A DNA stretch of 41,875 bases from an uncultured Lachnospiraceae bacterium (GCA_944380065.1 CALWGM010000131.1:1-41875); one strand, 5' to 3'; positions 1 to 8,876 are shown, counted from the first letter of the stretch. A program made the numbers and translations. The notes: generated by a model not told the origin, from the sequence alone.

Positions 1-1100
1 AGCACCTGCCAGGCCGCTGCTTTTTTCATGCGGTTCATGACAGCCTGTCCCAGATCCTCCTCGGAGCAGCCCTCGGTGATGATGAATCCGGCCTGCTCCT
101 CGTCCATCTCCCGCAGCAGCTCAAACAGGTTGTGGGCGATGGAGGTTTTCCGGCTTCTGGAGCCGAAGGTTTTCAGGATATAGTTTTCTGCGGGAAACCC
201 CTTTTGCAGAAGTTCCCGGCGGCACTCTTCGGTGCAGATGACGGCGATCCGGATGTGGGGCTGTTCCTGTTCCTTTTCGCGGATCATCTGCAGGATTGTG
301 TCGGCGGTTTTGCCGCTTCCGGACTGATCCGTGACAATGATCATGGGAGCCTGGGGGGCGTAGTGGCGGTATTTCATGCCGGGGGCTTTGGGCCTGACGC
401 CGGGAGCCAGGGGTCCTTTTAAGGCCACATCCTCCTCCGGAAGGCTGCCGAGGGTTTCGGCGATCATCTCCCGGGTGATGGCTCCGGGACGCAGCAGCCG
501 GGGGCGGTCGCCGCTCATATCGAGGATGGTGGATTCCAGGCCGATGGGACAGCTGCCTCCGTCTACGATCAGATCTACCCTGCCCGTCAGGTCTTCCACA
601 CAGTGCCGGGCCGTGGTGGTGCTGGGGCGGCCGGAACGGTTTGCGCTGGGGGCGGCCACAGGCACTCCTGCCCGCCGGATCAGCTCCATAGCCACCGGAT
701 GGCTGGGGAAACGGACGGCCACGGTGTCAAGCCCGCCGGTGGTCTCTGCCGGAATACAGTCCGCCTTGGGAAAGATCATGGTCAGGGGGCCTGGCCAGTA
801 GGCTTCGGCCATCCGGCGCGCCTCCCGGGGGATGCGGGCAGCCACCTGTTCCAGTTGAGACAGATCCGAGATATGGACGATCAGCGGATTATCCGAGGGG
901 CGTCCCTTGGCGGCGTAGATCTTTTTGGATGCGTCCTTTAAAAGGGCGTTGCCTCCCAGACCGTAGACTGTCTCGGTGGGAAATGCCACCAGTCCGCCTT
1001 CCCGGAGCACGGCGGCGGCCTCCTCTAATTTCTGCAGGTCTTCTTCATTTAAAGTTCCGTTTTCTATGTAGGAATGTAACGTGAAAAGCTTGGTATCCAT
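1..1100 (-). CDS. Sua5/YwlC-type L-threonylcarbamoyladenylate synthase, C-terminus cut by window edge
   Basis: Makes threonylcarbamoyl-AMP from threonine, bicarbonate and ATP, the first step of the t6A37 tRNA modification in the cytoplasm. Read on the minus strand, the protein starts MDTKLFTLHS and shows the family signature FPTETVYGLG, then KGRPSDNPL (nucleotide/threonine pocket) and SANRSGRPSTT. Around 366 codons lie in the window. The last visible residues (NRMKKAAAWQVL) match the usual end of the C-terminal Sua5 domain, so only a few residues are missing and this is the long, two-domain form. The ATG at 1100-1098 is chosen because the ATG nearer the AGGAG runs straight into a stop; the resulting spacing of about 14 nt is long. 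It is divergent from the EFR1 gene. Confidence 0.93.
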   Translation of the reverse strand, partial: MDTKLFTLHSYIENGTLNEEDLQKLEEAAAVLREGGLVAFPTETVYGLGGNALLKDASKKIYAAKGRPSDNPLIVHISDLSQLEQVAARIPREARRMAEAYWPGPLTMIFPKADCIPAETTGGLDTVAVRFPSHPVAMELIRRAGVPVAAPSANRSGRPSTTTARHCVEDLTGRVDLIVDGGSCPIGLESTILDMSGDRPRLLRPGAITREMIAETLGSLPEEDVALKGPLAPGVRPKAPGMKYRHYAPQAPMIIVTDQSGSGKTADTILQMIREKEQEQPHIRIAVICTEECRRELLQKGFPAENYILKTFGSRSRKTSIAHNLFELLREMDEEQAGFIITEGCSEEDLGQAVMNRMKKAAAWQV

Positions 1101-1140
1101 CAGGTATGGTTCATCTCCTTCTTTCTATTGGAAATTTTCA

Positions 1141-1169
1141 TTCAAATCAGGTGACTTCTATTATATAAT
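1141..1169 (+). promoter_or_regulatory. Promoter of the EFR1 gene, sharing its -10 with Sua5
   Basis: TTCAAA (1141-1146), a 17-bp spacer, then TATAAT (1164-1169), with the EFR1 start 70 bp downstream. The -10 lies inside the perfect palindrome ATTATATAAT (1160-1169), so a TATAAT also reads on the minus strand toward Sua5; its -35 is poor. Confidence 0.55.
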
Positions 1170-1237
1170 GTTCCTGTGTGAAGTACAGCATTTTTTTATG
1201 AATTTGGAAAGCTTTTTGGAACGGAGGAGGAACTTTT

Positions 1238-2005
1238 ATGCTGCAGAGTGTGGACTTTTATTATTTCAGCCCTACGGGAGGGACAAAAAAAGCAGGATTG
1301 CTTGTGGCTGAGGCGCTGGCAGAGCATGTGAATCCGGTGGATCTGGGGAAACCGGAACTGCCGGAGCTGCCGGCGGGAGATCCGGCAGAGTTGGCGGTGA
1401 TCGCCGCGCCTGTTTTTGGCGGGCGACTGCCGTCCCTGACAGCCGAAAGACTGGAGAAGTTACAGGGAAACGGCACGAAAGCGGTGACGCTGGCGGTTTA
1501 CGGAAACCGGGCGTATGAGGACGCCCTGCTGGAACTGAATGATATCATTTCTGGGGCAGGCTTTCGGATTGTGGCTTCCGCTGCGCCGGTGGCGCAGCAT
1601 TCCATGGTGCCGGAAGTGGCTGCGGGGCGGCCGGATGAGGAGGACGCCGTCGAACTCCGGCAGTTTGCAGGGCAGATCCTGCAGAAATTGGAGCAGGGAT
1701 CAGCGGATCAGCCTGTTGTTCCGGGAAACCGGCCATATAAAGCGGATTTTTCCATGTCAGTGACGCCGGTTTCGCTTCCGGCCTGCCGTCTGTGCGGGAC
1801 ATGCGCGGCGGTCTGTCCGGCGCAGGCGATCCGTCTGGAAAACGGAGGGGTGGCGACGGATGCGGATACCTGCATCCTGTGTATGGCCTGTACGGCGGCC
1901 TGTCCGGAAAAGGCGAGGATCCTGCCGCCGCCCCTGCAGGAACAGATGGATCAGAAGCTGGGCGTCCTGAAGGATGTGCGGGGAAAGAATGAGATGTTTT
2001 TATAA
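1238..2005 (+). CDS. EFR1-family flavodoxin/ferredoxin fusion protein
   Basis: 255-residue cytoplasmic redox protein. The N-terminal half is flavodoxin-like with a phosphate-loop-like SPTGGTKKAG at residues 11-20. The C-terminal part carries two complete CxxCxxCxxxCP clusters (Cys183/186/189/193 and Cys212/215/218/222), so it should bind FMN and two [4Fe-4S] centres. This is the EFR1 arrangement common in anaerobic Clostridia. It presumably moves electrons between low-potential carriers; the partner is unknown. The ATG at 1238 has GGAGGAGG seven bases upstream. It is monocistronic, with its own promoter, and divergent from Sua5. Confidence 0.88.
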   Translation: MLQSVDFYYFSPTGGTKKAGLLVAEALAEHVNPVDLGKPELPELPAGDPAELAVIAAPVFGGRLPSLTAERLEKLQGNGTKAVTLAVYGNRAYEDALLELNDIISGAGFRIVASAAPVAQHSMVPEVAAGRPDEEDAVELRQFAGQILQKLEQGSADQPVVPGNRPYKADFSMSVTPVSLPACRLCGTCAAVCPAQAIRLENGGVATDADTCILCMACTAACPEKARILPPPLQEQMDQKLGVLKDVRGKNEMFL

Positions 2006-2314
2006 AAAAACAGCTTCTGCCCGCTTTGGCAGTGTGGTATACTGTGGACACCTGGCAGGGTATTTTGTCCTGCGCGGGTTATACCTGTTACACCTGCGGT
2101 GAACCGTGGGACTGGCAGGAGGGGGCAGGATCATACAGACGGAAACGGTCTGTGTTGAAAAAATCAGGAGGATATGTTTATGAGAAGAGGAAAGAGACTG
2201 GCGGCCGGCGCGCTGGCTGCGGCGCTTGCGGCAGGAGACAGAAAGAAATTCTTCTGAAAACGGATTGTGTCTGGCATGACAGACAGATGATTTCGGAAAA
2301 AAGGAGCTGACGAC
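2006..2314. other. 309-bp intergenic stretch with promoter-like box, small hairpins and a gene remnant
   Basis: It holds an extended -10 like TGGTATACT near 2033-2041, short hairpins (CTGCC/GGCAG near 2017-2030; ACAGAC/GTCTGT at 2135-2153), then an AGGAGG with a 25-codon reading frame (separate entry). A 94-codon frame from 2026 has no ribosome binding site and an unlikely composition, so I do not call it. Confidence 0.5.
2180..2257 (+). pseudogene. Orphan signal-peptide start, remnant of a secreted or lipoprotein gene
   Basis: A strong AGGAGG (2166-2171) sits eight bases before an ATG that opens MRRGKRLAAGALAAALAAG, then DRKKFF and stop: 25 residues. The positive N-terminus and Ala/Leu-rich stretch look exactly like the first half of a Sec or lipoprotein signal peptide, but no lipobox or mature protein follows. 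I read it as the 5' end of a deleted exported-protein gene whose translation signals survive. It could also be a genuine leader peptide for the LysR gene 57 bp downstream. Seen: the RBS and peptide. Inferred: the deletion. Confidence 0.4.
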
Positions 2315-3226
2315 ATGACGATCATGCAGATGGAATGCTTTGTGGAGGCCGCGCGCTGCGGCAGCTTTACAAAAGCGGGCGAAAACTTGTATATCAGCCA
2401 GCAGACCATGAGCCGTCATATCCGGGCGCTGGAGACAGAGCTGGGATTTCCCCTGTTTGAGAGAAAAAATACAGGCGCTGTCCTGACCAGAGCAGGAGAG
2501 TGTCTGTTCCAGAACTGGGGCGAACTGCTGCGGCTGTACCGGACGTCCATTGACCAGGCGAAGGATCTTTATTATGGGCAGCAGAAAAAGCTGCGGATCG
2601 GCATTCTGGATAATTTCGGGATCTATATCGATGAATTAGTGGAGTCGCTGATGAGGTTTGAACGCCGGTATCGGGATCTGGAAATGGAATATGAGGTTCT
2701 GTCCATGAAGCAGCTGCTCCACGGCCTGGAAACAGACCGGCTGCAGATGATTATCGTGTATACGGCGGAACTGGAAAAGGTTTCCGGCATTTATTGCCGC
2801 AGACTGGACAATACAGCCGCCAGCACCGGGATATACTGTGCCCTTTCGCATCCCCTGGTGAAAAAGAAGAATCACACATGGGAAGATCTGTACGGCCAGA
2901 CCATCGGGATCCTGTCAGATGAGGCTTCCCTGGATAATAAGGAAAGAACCCTGGAGTTCCTGAAAAAGAACGGACTGGAAAACCGTGTCCAGCTGCAGGA
3001 GTACAGCTCCCGGCAGAATCTGGGGGTGGCGCTGCTGACAGGAAAGTGCGTGACCATTTCTTACAGCAGCATGTTTGAATCCCTGGCGGGAAAGCTGGCC
3101 TGTTATCCGCTGGCAAAGGAGGAGGGAAACCCGGAGGTGTCCATAGCCTGGCGGGATGAAAAATATGCGACGAAGGCGCAGAACATCAGCCGGATGTTTG
3201 AAAATGTAAATCACAGACCGAAGTGA
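2315..3226 (+). CDS. LysR-family transcriptional regulator
   Basis: 303 residues, the usual LysR length. The N-terminal winged helix (residues 1-60) is clear, with AARCGSFTKAGENLYISQ as the recognition helix-turn-helix and FPLFERKNTGAVLTRAGE after it. The rest is a substrate-binding-like effector domain. The start ATG has AAGGAG eight bases upstream; an in-frame Met three codons later is possible. The next gene on the same strand is an MFS carrier, so this protein probably controls uptake or export of that carrier's substrate. The ligand cannot be told from sequence. Confidence 0.9.
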   Translation: MTIMQMECFVEAARCGSFTKAGENLYISQQTMSRHIRALETELGFPLFERKNTGAVLTRAGECLFQNWGELLRLYRTSIDQAKDLYYGQQKKLRIGILDNFGIYIDELVESLMRFERRYRDLEMEYEVLSMKQLLHGLETDRLQMIIVYTAELEKVSGIYCRRLDNTAASTGIYCALSHPLVKKKNHTWEDLYGQTIGILSDEASLDNKERTLEFLKKNGLENRVQLQEYSSRQNLGVALLTGKCVTISYSSMFESLAGKLACYPLAKEEGNPEVSIAWRDEKYATKAQNISRMFENVNHRPK

Positions 3227-3232
3227 ACAAAA

Positions 3233-3266
3233 AGAACCGGCACAGCGAAAAGGCTGTGCCGGTTCT
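3233..3266. terminator. Strong hairpin after the LysR gene, U-tract on the minus strand
   Basis: Perfect 14-bp stem (AGAACCGGCACAGC / GCTGTGCCGGTTCT) with a 6-nt loop. On the plus strand no T-run follows. On the minus strand the stem is followed by TTTTTGTT, so it is a better terminator for antisense transcripts. It could still act as an RNA 3' stabiliser for lysR. Confidence 0.6.
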
Positions 3267-3359
3267 CTGCATATGAGTCACCGAATTTTTGTCAAAGTAT
3301 TATAATAGTCTGGAGAAATTTTCACAGATTTATTTGACAGAAAGAGAGGAGAGTAGTTT

Positions 3360-4634
3360 ATGAAGTCAAATTTTGGATTTAAGGGCTGGATGGTAATCCT
3401 GTTTACATTGTTTATTTACATGTTTACCTGTACAGCGCCGGATACGCTGAACGTATCTGTAACTGCTTTTGCGCAGGCGTTTGGATGGGATTCCAACCAG
3501 ATGCTGATGTTTTCCGCAATCGGCGGGTTTGCCGGTATCGCGGTATCCTGGATTCTGGGAATGATCATCGCCAAATGGGGCGTTAAAATTCCCACCATTA
3601 TCTTTTTCGCGATTTTTGCGGTTGTATGGATTCTGTACGGACGTTCCAGTTCTTTCGTGATGTACGGCGCGTCTGTGGTGGCTGCCACTGCGGTTTCCAA
3701 CTCACTGAATCTGGTTTCCACACAGCAGATCATGAGTAACTGGTTCCCGCGGAAAAAAGGAATCGCCCTGGGCTGGGCAACGGTAGGTACCTGCCTGTCC
3801 TCCGCGATCATGGTAGCAGTTTTCCAGAGAATGTTCGGGAAGCACGGGATCAGCGCACCGTTTTATCTGATGGCGGTCATCTTTGTGATTATGATCGTGG
3901 TAATGCTGGTCTGGTTCAAGGCATATCCGGAAGAAGCGGGCGCATACCCGGATAATGAGCCTCTTTCTGAGGAAGAAAAACAGAAAAATATGGAACTGAT
4001 CCATAATTATAAGAGTGAATTTACACTGGGCAGACTGTTTAAGACAAAAGAAATGTGGTTCCTGGCTCTGATTTTCGGATTTGTGGCTCTGGGACTGGTG
4101 GCAGTTATTTCCCAGATGGTTCCCAGGCTGACAGCGGTAGGTCTGGATCAGAACATGGCCATCCTCTGGCTGACCATCGCGTCCATCATCGGTATCCCGG
4201 CCAGCGTGTTCTGGGGATTTGTTGACCAGGCCATCGGTACCATGAAGACCGTGCGGATCTTCTGTGTGCTGTGGACGCTGATGTTAGTGGTTTCCGCACT
4301 GGGATCCGGTATTGTGAATGTTCCGATCTCCGTGATTTCCGTCGTATTCTACGCGGTGCTGCTGGGCGGCATGATGAACCTGATGCCCTCCGCGATCATC
4401 CAGGTATTCGGCAGATATGATTTCGCCCAGGCGAACAAGATCATCATGCCTCTGGTCATTGGTATCCGTTCCTGCGCATTCCTGATCGTGCCCATGATGC
4501 TGGCTGCGGCAGGCGCAGATGTAAACGGCGGTTTCCGGAATGCGTTTATCATCTGTACGGTACTTTCTCTGATCGCGACGGTTCTGTCCTTCGTATTGAA
4601 GAGTGACTGCATCGGAAAGAATACCGAGGATTAA
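3360..4634 (+). CDS. MFS transporter, OxlT/NarK-like carboxylate carrier family
   Basis: 424-residue integral membrane protein with about 12 hydrophobic segments. A cytoplasmic loop near residues 190-225 (EEAGAYPDNEPLSEEEKQKN) splits the two six-helix halves. The motif NWFPRKKGIALGWATVGTC after helix 4 is typical of the OxlT-like branch of the major facilitator superfamily, which often moves organic acids. The start ATG follows GAGAGGAGAG. TATAAT at 3301-3306 is a possible -10, but no good -35 precedes it, consistent with an activated promoter controlled by the LysR protein encoded just upstream. Substrate unknown. Confidence 0.85.
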   Translation: MKSNFGFKGWMVILFTLFIYMFTCTAPDTLNVSVTAFAQAFGWDSNQMLMFSAIGGFAGIAVSWILGMIIAKWGVKIPTIIFFAIFAVVWILYGRSSSFVMYGASVVAATAVSNSLNLVSTQQIMSNWFPRKKGIALGWATVGTCLSSAIMVAVFQRMFGKHGISAPFYLMAVIFVIMIVVMLVWFKAYPEEAGAYPDNEPLSEEEKQKNMELIHNYKSEFTLGRLFKTKEMWFLALIFGFVALGLVAVISQMVPRLTAVGLDQNMAILWLTIASIIGIPASVFWGFVDQAIGTMKTVRIFCVLWTLMLVVSALGSGIVNVPISVISVVFYAVLLGGMMNLMPSAIIQVFGRYDFAQANKIIMPLVIGIRSCAFLIVPMMLAAAGADVNGGFRNAFIICTVLSLIATVLSFVLKSDCIGKNTED

Positions 4635-4680
4635 GATCCGCGGCCTGTCTCCGGGCAGGGACGGGATCCTGTTACATAGA

Positions 4681-4719
4681 AAAAAAGACTTCCGGCATGT
4701 GGGCCGGAGGTCTTTTTTT
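4681..4719 (+). terminator. Rho-independent terminator of the MFS gene
   Basis: A-run, 11-bp stem (AGACTTCCGGC / GCCGGAGGTCT, one G-U pair), 5-nt loop, then seven T. Confidence 0.9.
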
Positions 4720-4751
4720 GACGGAAATTTTACAGTGGTTCCAGGAAAGCC

Positions 4752-4780
4752 TTGCGGCACATGGGAAAACACGTTATAAT
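4752..4780 (+). promoter_or_regulatory. Promoter of the PrsA-like lipoprotein gene
   Basis: TTGCGG, 17-bp spacer, perfect TATAAT at 4775-4780, 40 bp before the start codon. Confidence 0.7.
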
Positions 4781-4820
4781 TGAACAGATCATGTGAAATA
4801 CGTTTTTACTGGAGGATATC

Positions 4821-5888
4821 ATGAAAATAAAGAAAGCGGCAGCGGTTTTTCTGGCCGGAGCGCTGGCCTCCTCTCTGATGCTGGGGGGATGCGGCAGCCA
4901 GATCAATAAAGATGAGATTGTGGCGACGATGGGCGATCAGGAGATTTCTCTCGGTTACGCCTATTTCGCGGCGCGTTACAACCAGGTGACCTATGATAAT
5001 ATGTTTGCTTCCTATTATGGCGAGGGGTACTGGACGAACGAAGATTACGCGGATGAAGACGGCCGGACGCTGGAGGAATCTGTCAAGGATGCTGTGATGG
5101 AGGAGATTGAGACAGACCTGCTTTTAGAACAGCATATGTCAGAATACGGCGTGGAGATCACAGAGGAAGAGCAGGCTGCGATGGATGAGGCCGCGGCAAA
5201 GTTTATGGAGGATAATTCCGATGAGGCGGTAAAGGCGCTGGGAGCTACGGAGGAGTATGTGGCGGATCTGCTCTACTATGAGACGGTCAGCCGCAAAATG
5301 ACAGAAGCGATCGGGGCCACTGCGGACAGCAATATTTCGGAGGAGGAATGCGCCCGCCGGACGTTCAGCTACATCCAGATTGACCTGGGTGGCTATACGG
5401 ATGAGACCGGCAGCTATGTATCCTACACAGAAGAAGAGGCGGACGCGATCCGCGAGAGCGTTCCGTCCATTGCGGAGATGGCAAAGAGTGATTTTGACGC
5501 GGCTGCGGAGGCATATTCCTACAATGTTTCCAGCTATTCCTACGGAAAGGATGAGGCTGCAGAGGCAGACGGAGGCTTTTCGGAGGAAGTGATCGCGGCG
5601 GCGGATTCCATGACAGAGGGACAGGTTTCAGACGCCATCGAGGCAGACGGCTGTTATTACATTATCCGCCTGGACAGCGAGAATGACGAGGAAGCGGCGG
5701 CAGAGGCCCGGGAAGAGATCCTCTCAGACCGCCAGGACGAAAAGTTTGCAGAGGTGACGGAGGCCTGGAAGGAGGAGTCCGGATTTGAACTGGATGAGGA
5801 CGTCTGGGCTAAAGTGCATTTTACAGATGTATTTACGACGGTAAACAATGCCGGGCAGGAATCGGACGGCGGCACAGAGGAAGAATAA
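4821..5888 (+). CDS. PrsA/SurA-like foldase lipoprotein
   Basis: 355 residues. A lipoprotein signal peptide ends in the lipobox LGGC, with Cys24 as the modified residue, so the protein sits on the outer face of the membrane. The acidic mature part has an N-terminal helical chaperone segment (about 30-170) and a C-terminal region resembling a parvulin (PpiC-type) domain: GGFSEEVIAAADSMTEGQVS then YYIIRLDS, followed by the usual helical tail. By family it helps secreted proteins fold after Sec export. Isomerase activity is not certain, because the parvulin core is divergent. The start has GGAGG upstream. Monocistronic, with its own promoter. Confidence 0.82.
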   Translation: MKIKKAAAVFLAGALASSLMLGGCGSQINKDEIVATMGDQEISLGYAYFAARYNQVTYDNMFASYYGEGYWTNEDYADEDGRTLEESVKDAVMEEIETDLLLEQHMSEYGVEITEEEQAAMDEAAAKFMEDNSDEAVKALGATEEYVADLLYYETVSRKMTEAIGATADSNISEEECARRTFSYIQIDLGGYTDETGSYVSYTEEEADAIRESVPSIAEMAKSDFDAAAEAYSYNVSSYSYGKDEAAEADGGFSEEVIAAADSMTEGQVSDAIEADGCYYIIRLDSENDEEAAAEAREEILSDRQDEKFAEVTEAWKEESGFELDEDVWAKVHFTDVFTTVNNAGQESDGGTEEE

Positions 5889-6021
5889 GGATTAACTTTT
5901 CATTTCTGCCTGCATATGATATGCTATACCTGATAGAAAAGAATGGGCGGTTTTGGGACGGCAGAAATGGCAGGAGCATCATACCGTAATAAAACGTAAC
6001 AGTTTCTTTACAGGAATGTGC

Positions 6022-6050
6022 TTGACATTTTTCCGGGAGATGGATAGAAT
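6022..6050 (+). promoter_or_regulatory. murA promoter
   Basis: Perfect TTGACA, 17-bp spacer, TAGAAT, 33 bp before the start codon. Further upstream a 13-bp palindrome GCATATGATATGC (5913-5925) abuts a second TATACC-like box of unclear meaning. Confidence 0.88.
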
Positions 6051-6083
6051 ATCGTATTTGAATAAAGAACATAGAGGTGCGAG

Positions 6084-7376
6084 ATGGATCAATATGTAAT
6101 CAAAGGCGGTACCCCGCTTTGCGGTGAGGTTGAGATCGGCGGCGCGAAAAATGCCGCGCTGGCGATTTTGGCGGCGGCTGTGATGGCGGATGAGACGATT
6201 ACCATAGAAAATTTGCCGAATGTCCGTGACATTAATGTTATGCTGCAGGCAATTGAAAATATAGGGGCTCATGTAGAGCGTGTAGATGTCCATACGGTTA
6301 AGATCAACGGGGCTCTGATCCATGGTTTTACGGTGGATAATGAATATATCCGAAAGATCCGTGCGTCCTACTATCTGTTAGGCGCGCTTTTGGGAAAATA
6401 TAAGAATGCGGAGGTGGCGCTTCCCGGCGGCTGCGCTATCGGCAGCAGGCCCATCGACCTTCACCTGAAGGGATTCCGCGCGTTGGGCGCGGAGGTGGAG
6501 ATCCGCCATGGTATGGTGGCTGCCAGCGCGAAGGATCTGCACGGCACCCATATTTACCTGGATAAGGTATCTGTGGGCGCGACCATCAACATTATGATGG
6601 CGGCTTCCCTGGCCAAGGGCAGGACGACGATCGAGAACGCGGCCAAGGAGCCGCATGTGGTGGATGTGGCAAACTTTTTGAACTGTATGGGCGCCAGCAT
6701 CCGCGGAGCGGGTACGGATGTGATCCGGATTTCCGGCGTGGAGAGGCTACATAAGGCAGAATATTCGATTATTCCGGATCAGATCGAGGCTGGAACATTT
6801 ATGTTTGCAGCTGCGGCTACCGGCGGCGATGTGACCGTTAAAAATGTAATTCCGAAGCATCTGGAGGCGACAACGGCGAAGCTTCTGGAGGTTGGATGCC
6901 GTGTGGAAGAGTTTGATGACGCAGTTCGTGTGATGGCCTGTCACCCTCTTCACCACACTCAGGTAACCACACTTCCCTATCCCGGTTTCCCGACAGACAT
7001 GCAGCCTCAGATGGGAATTGTTTTAGGACTTTCTTCCGGCACCAGCACCATCACGGAGAGTATTTTTGAAAACCGTTTCAAATATGTGGATGAGCTGGCG
7101 AAGATGGGCGCGAATATCAAGGTGGAAGGCAATATTGCCATTATTTACGGGGTGGACCGTTACACCGGAGCCAGAGTCAGCGCACCGGATCTGAGAGCGG
7201 GCGCGGCGCTGGTGATCGCGGGCCTTGCGGCAGAGGGAATTACCACAGTAGATGACATTTATTATATTGAGCGGGGCTATGAGGCCTTTGATGAAAAGCT
7301 GCGCAAGTTGGGTGGACAGATCCAGAAGGTCAGTTCGGAAAAGGAAATTCAGAAGTTTAAATTAAAGATTTCATAA
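6084..7376 (+). CDS. murA: UDP-N-acetylglucosamine 1-carboxyvinyltransferase MurA
   Basis: Transfers enolpyruvate from PEP to UDP-GlcNAc, the first committed step of peptidoglycan synthesis, in the cytoplasm. 430 residues, normal length. The catalytic loop LPGGCAIGSRP contains Cys117, the residue fosfomycin alkylates in the family, so the enzyme is predicted to be of the sensitive Cys type rather than the resistant Asp type. GGAKNAALAIL near residue 19 is the UDP-GlcNAc binding start, and the inside-out alpha/beta barrel pattern runs to the end. The start follows AGAGGTGCGAG. It has a strong promoter and two terminators, so it is a single-gene unit. I cannot tell whether this is murAA or murAB. 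Confidence 0.96.
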   Translation: MDQYVIKGGTPLCGEVEIGGAKNAALAILAAAVMADETITIENLPNVRDINVMLQAIENIGAHVERVDVHTVKINGALIHGFTVDNEYIRKIRASYYLLGALLGKYKNAEVALPGGCAIGSRPIDLHLKGFRALGAEVEIRHGMVAASAKDLHGTHIYLDKVSVGATINIMMAASLAKGRTTIENAAKEPHVVDVANFLNCMGASIRGAGTDVIRISGVERLHKAEYSIIPDQIEAGTFMFAAAATGGDVTVKNVIPKHLEATTAKLLEVGCRVEEFDDAVRVMACHPLHHTQVTTLPYPGFPTDMQPQMGIVLGLSSGTSTITESIFENRFKYVDELAKMGANIKVEGNIAIIYGVDRYTGARVSAPDLRAGAALVIAGLAAEGITTVDDIYYIERGYEAFDEKLRKLGGQIQKVSSEKEIQKFKLKIS

Positions 7377-7388
7377 GCAGCCATACAG

Positions 7389-7415
7389 AACCTCCGGAGC
7401 CCATCCGGAGGTTTT
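7389..7415 (+). terminator. murA terminator, first hairpin
   Basis: Nine-base-pair stem AACCTCCGG / CCGGAGGTT, 7-nt loop, short T-run. Confidence 0.8.
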
Positions 7416-7429
7416 AAACAACTATAAAG

Positions 7430-7468
7430 ACGACATTTGTGAAATATCCGACACATTGTCGTTTTTTT
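7430..7468 (+). terminator. Second hairpin with T-run before the metK promoter
   Basis: ACGACA..TGTG pairs with CACA.TGTCGT across a small internal loop, followed by seven T. It lies just before the metK promoter, so it acts as a back-up terminator for murA. Confidence 0.65.
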
Positions 7469-7473
7469 GATGG

Positions 7474-7502
7474 TTGACTTTTGTCAGGGCAGGTTGTATA
7501 TT
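7474..7502 (+). promoter_or_regulatory. metK promoter
   Basis: TTGACT, 17-bp spacer, TATATT. The leader from here to the start is only about 80 nt with one small hairpin (near 7518-7536) and no recognisable SAM riboswitch. Confidence 0.85.
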
Positions 7503-7582
7503 ACCTGTGATATGAAAGAATCCCTGTGTTTTTACAGGATTATCGACATAGGAAAGAGAACGAAGGATGGAGGAACATTAAT

Positions 7583-8767
7583 ATGATGGAGAAATTATTA
7601 TTTACTTCTGAGTCAGTGACAGAAGGACATCCCGACAAAGTCTGCGATGCTGTTTCTGATGCTATCCTGGATGCCTGCATGGCACAGGATCCCATGAGCC
7701 GTGTTGCCTGCGAGACTGCAGCCTGCACCGGTTTTATTCTTGTAACCGGCGAGATTACCACCAAGGCACAGCTTGACATCCCGGCGATTGTGCGCCAGAC
7801 AGTAAATGAGATTGGATATAATGACGCGAAGACCGGTTTTGACGGAAATACCTGCGCGGTTATGGTAGCGCTGGATCAGCAGTCCGCTGATATCGCTATG
7901 GGTGTTGACAAAGCGCTGGAGGCAAAAGAGGGCTCCTTGGAGGATGATCTGGATACCGGAGCCGGCGACCAGGGTATGATGTTTGGTTATGCCACCAATG
8001 AGACTCCCGAATATATGCCTTACCCCATCGCGCTGGCACATAAAATGGCTCTGCAGCTGACCAAGGTTCGCAAGGACGGTACTTTAAGCTACTTGAGACC
8101 GGACGGAAAGACCCAGGTTTCCGTAGAGTATGATGAGGCCGGACATCCGAAGAGACTGGAGGCTGTGGTATTATCCACACAGCATGATGAGGATGTGACC
8201 CAGGAGCAGATCCATGAGGATATTAAGAAATATGTCTTCGACGAGGTGCTTCCCCAGGAGCTGATCGATGAGAACACCAAGTTCTTCATCAACCCCACAG
8301 GACGTTTCGTCATCGGCGGACCTCACGGCGACGCCGGACTTACCGGACGGAAGATCATCGTTGATACATACGGCGGAATGGCCCGTCACGGCGGCGGCGC
8401 ATTCTCCGGCAAGGACTGCACAAAGGTAGACCGTTCTGCCGCATACGCAGCCCGCTATGTTGCGAAAAATATCGTTGCCGCAGGTCTGGCAGAGAAGTGT
8501 GAGATCCAGCTGTCTTACGCCATCGGCGTAGCTCAGCCTACCTCCATCATGGTAGATACCTTCGGTACCGGAAAGCTTTCGGATGAGAAGATCGTGGAGA
8601 TCGTACGCGAGAACTTTGACCTGCGTCCGGCCGGCATCATCAAAATGCTTGACCTGAGAAGACCGATCTACAAGCCGACTGCCGCATATGGCCATTTCGG
8701 ACGTACTGATGTAGAGCTTCCCTGGGAGGCGCTGGATAAGGTTGACGTGCTGAAAAAGTATCTGTAA
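7583..8767 (+). CDS. metK: S-adenosylmethionine synthetase MetK
   Basis: Forms S-adenosylmethionine from methionine and ATP, as a cytoplasmic tetramer. 394 residues, the family norm. Signatures visible: [17 protein letters not shown] at the N-terminus (ATP site His and Asp), [12 protein letters not shown] (the ATP-binding GAGDQG motif) and [19 protein letters not shown] (P-loop-like motif). The start at 7583 is set by GGAGG nine bases upstream and the N-terminus [16 protein letters not shown] longer frame to 7526 lacks a ribosome binding site. Monocistronic between its promoter and a clear terminator. Confidence 0.97.
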   Translation: MMEKLLFTSESVTEGHPDKVCDAVSDAILDACMAQDPMSRVACETAACTGFILVTGEITTKAQLDIPAIVRQTVNEIGYNDAKTGFDGNTCAVMVALDQQSADIAMGVDKALEAKEGSLEDDLDTGAGDQGMMFGYATNETPEYMPYPIALAHKMALQLTKVRKDGTLSYLRPDGKTQVSVEYDEAGHPKRLEAVVLSTQHDEDVTQEQIHEDIKKYVFDEVLPQELIDENTKFFINPTGRFVIGGPHGDAGLTGRKIIVDTYGGMARHGGGAFSGKDCTKVDRSAAYAARYVAKNIVAAGLAEKCEIQLSYAIGVAQPTSIMVDTFGTGKLSDEKIVEIVRENFDLRPAGIIKMLDLRRPIYKPTAAYGHFGRTDVELPWEALDKVDVLKKYL

Positions 8768-8830
8768 TTTCAGCCGTTGATGTGTGTCAGGGAGCGCGGA
8801 AAGTCCCGGAGAATTGTATAAAAGTTTTAT

Positions 8831-8858
8831 AAAATGGAGCCATCCGGCTCCATTTTTT
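8831..8858 (+). terminator. metK terminator
   Basis: AAAATGGAGCC / GGCTCCATTTT stem, 4-nt loop, six T. Confidence 0.92.
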
Positions 8859-8867
8859 GTTGATCTG

Positions 8868-8876
8868 TGATATACT
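8868..8876 (+). promoter_or_regulatory. Extended -10 promoter of the two-component operon
   Basis: TGATATACT (TGn plus TATACT) 35 bp before the kinase start, immediately after the metK terminator. No clear -35. Confidence 0.55.

Noticed and set aside
2026..2310. 94-codon frame between EFR1 and LysR genes
   Set aside because: No binding site; overlaps the better signal-peptide start in another frame.
7503..7582. Possible SAM riboswitch before metK
   Set aside because: The leader is only about 80 nt with one small hairpin and none of the S-box conserved elements; no terminator lies between promoter and gene.
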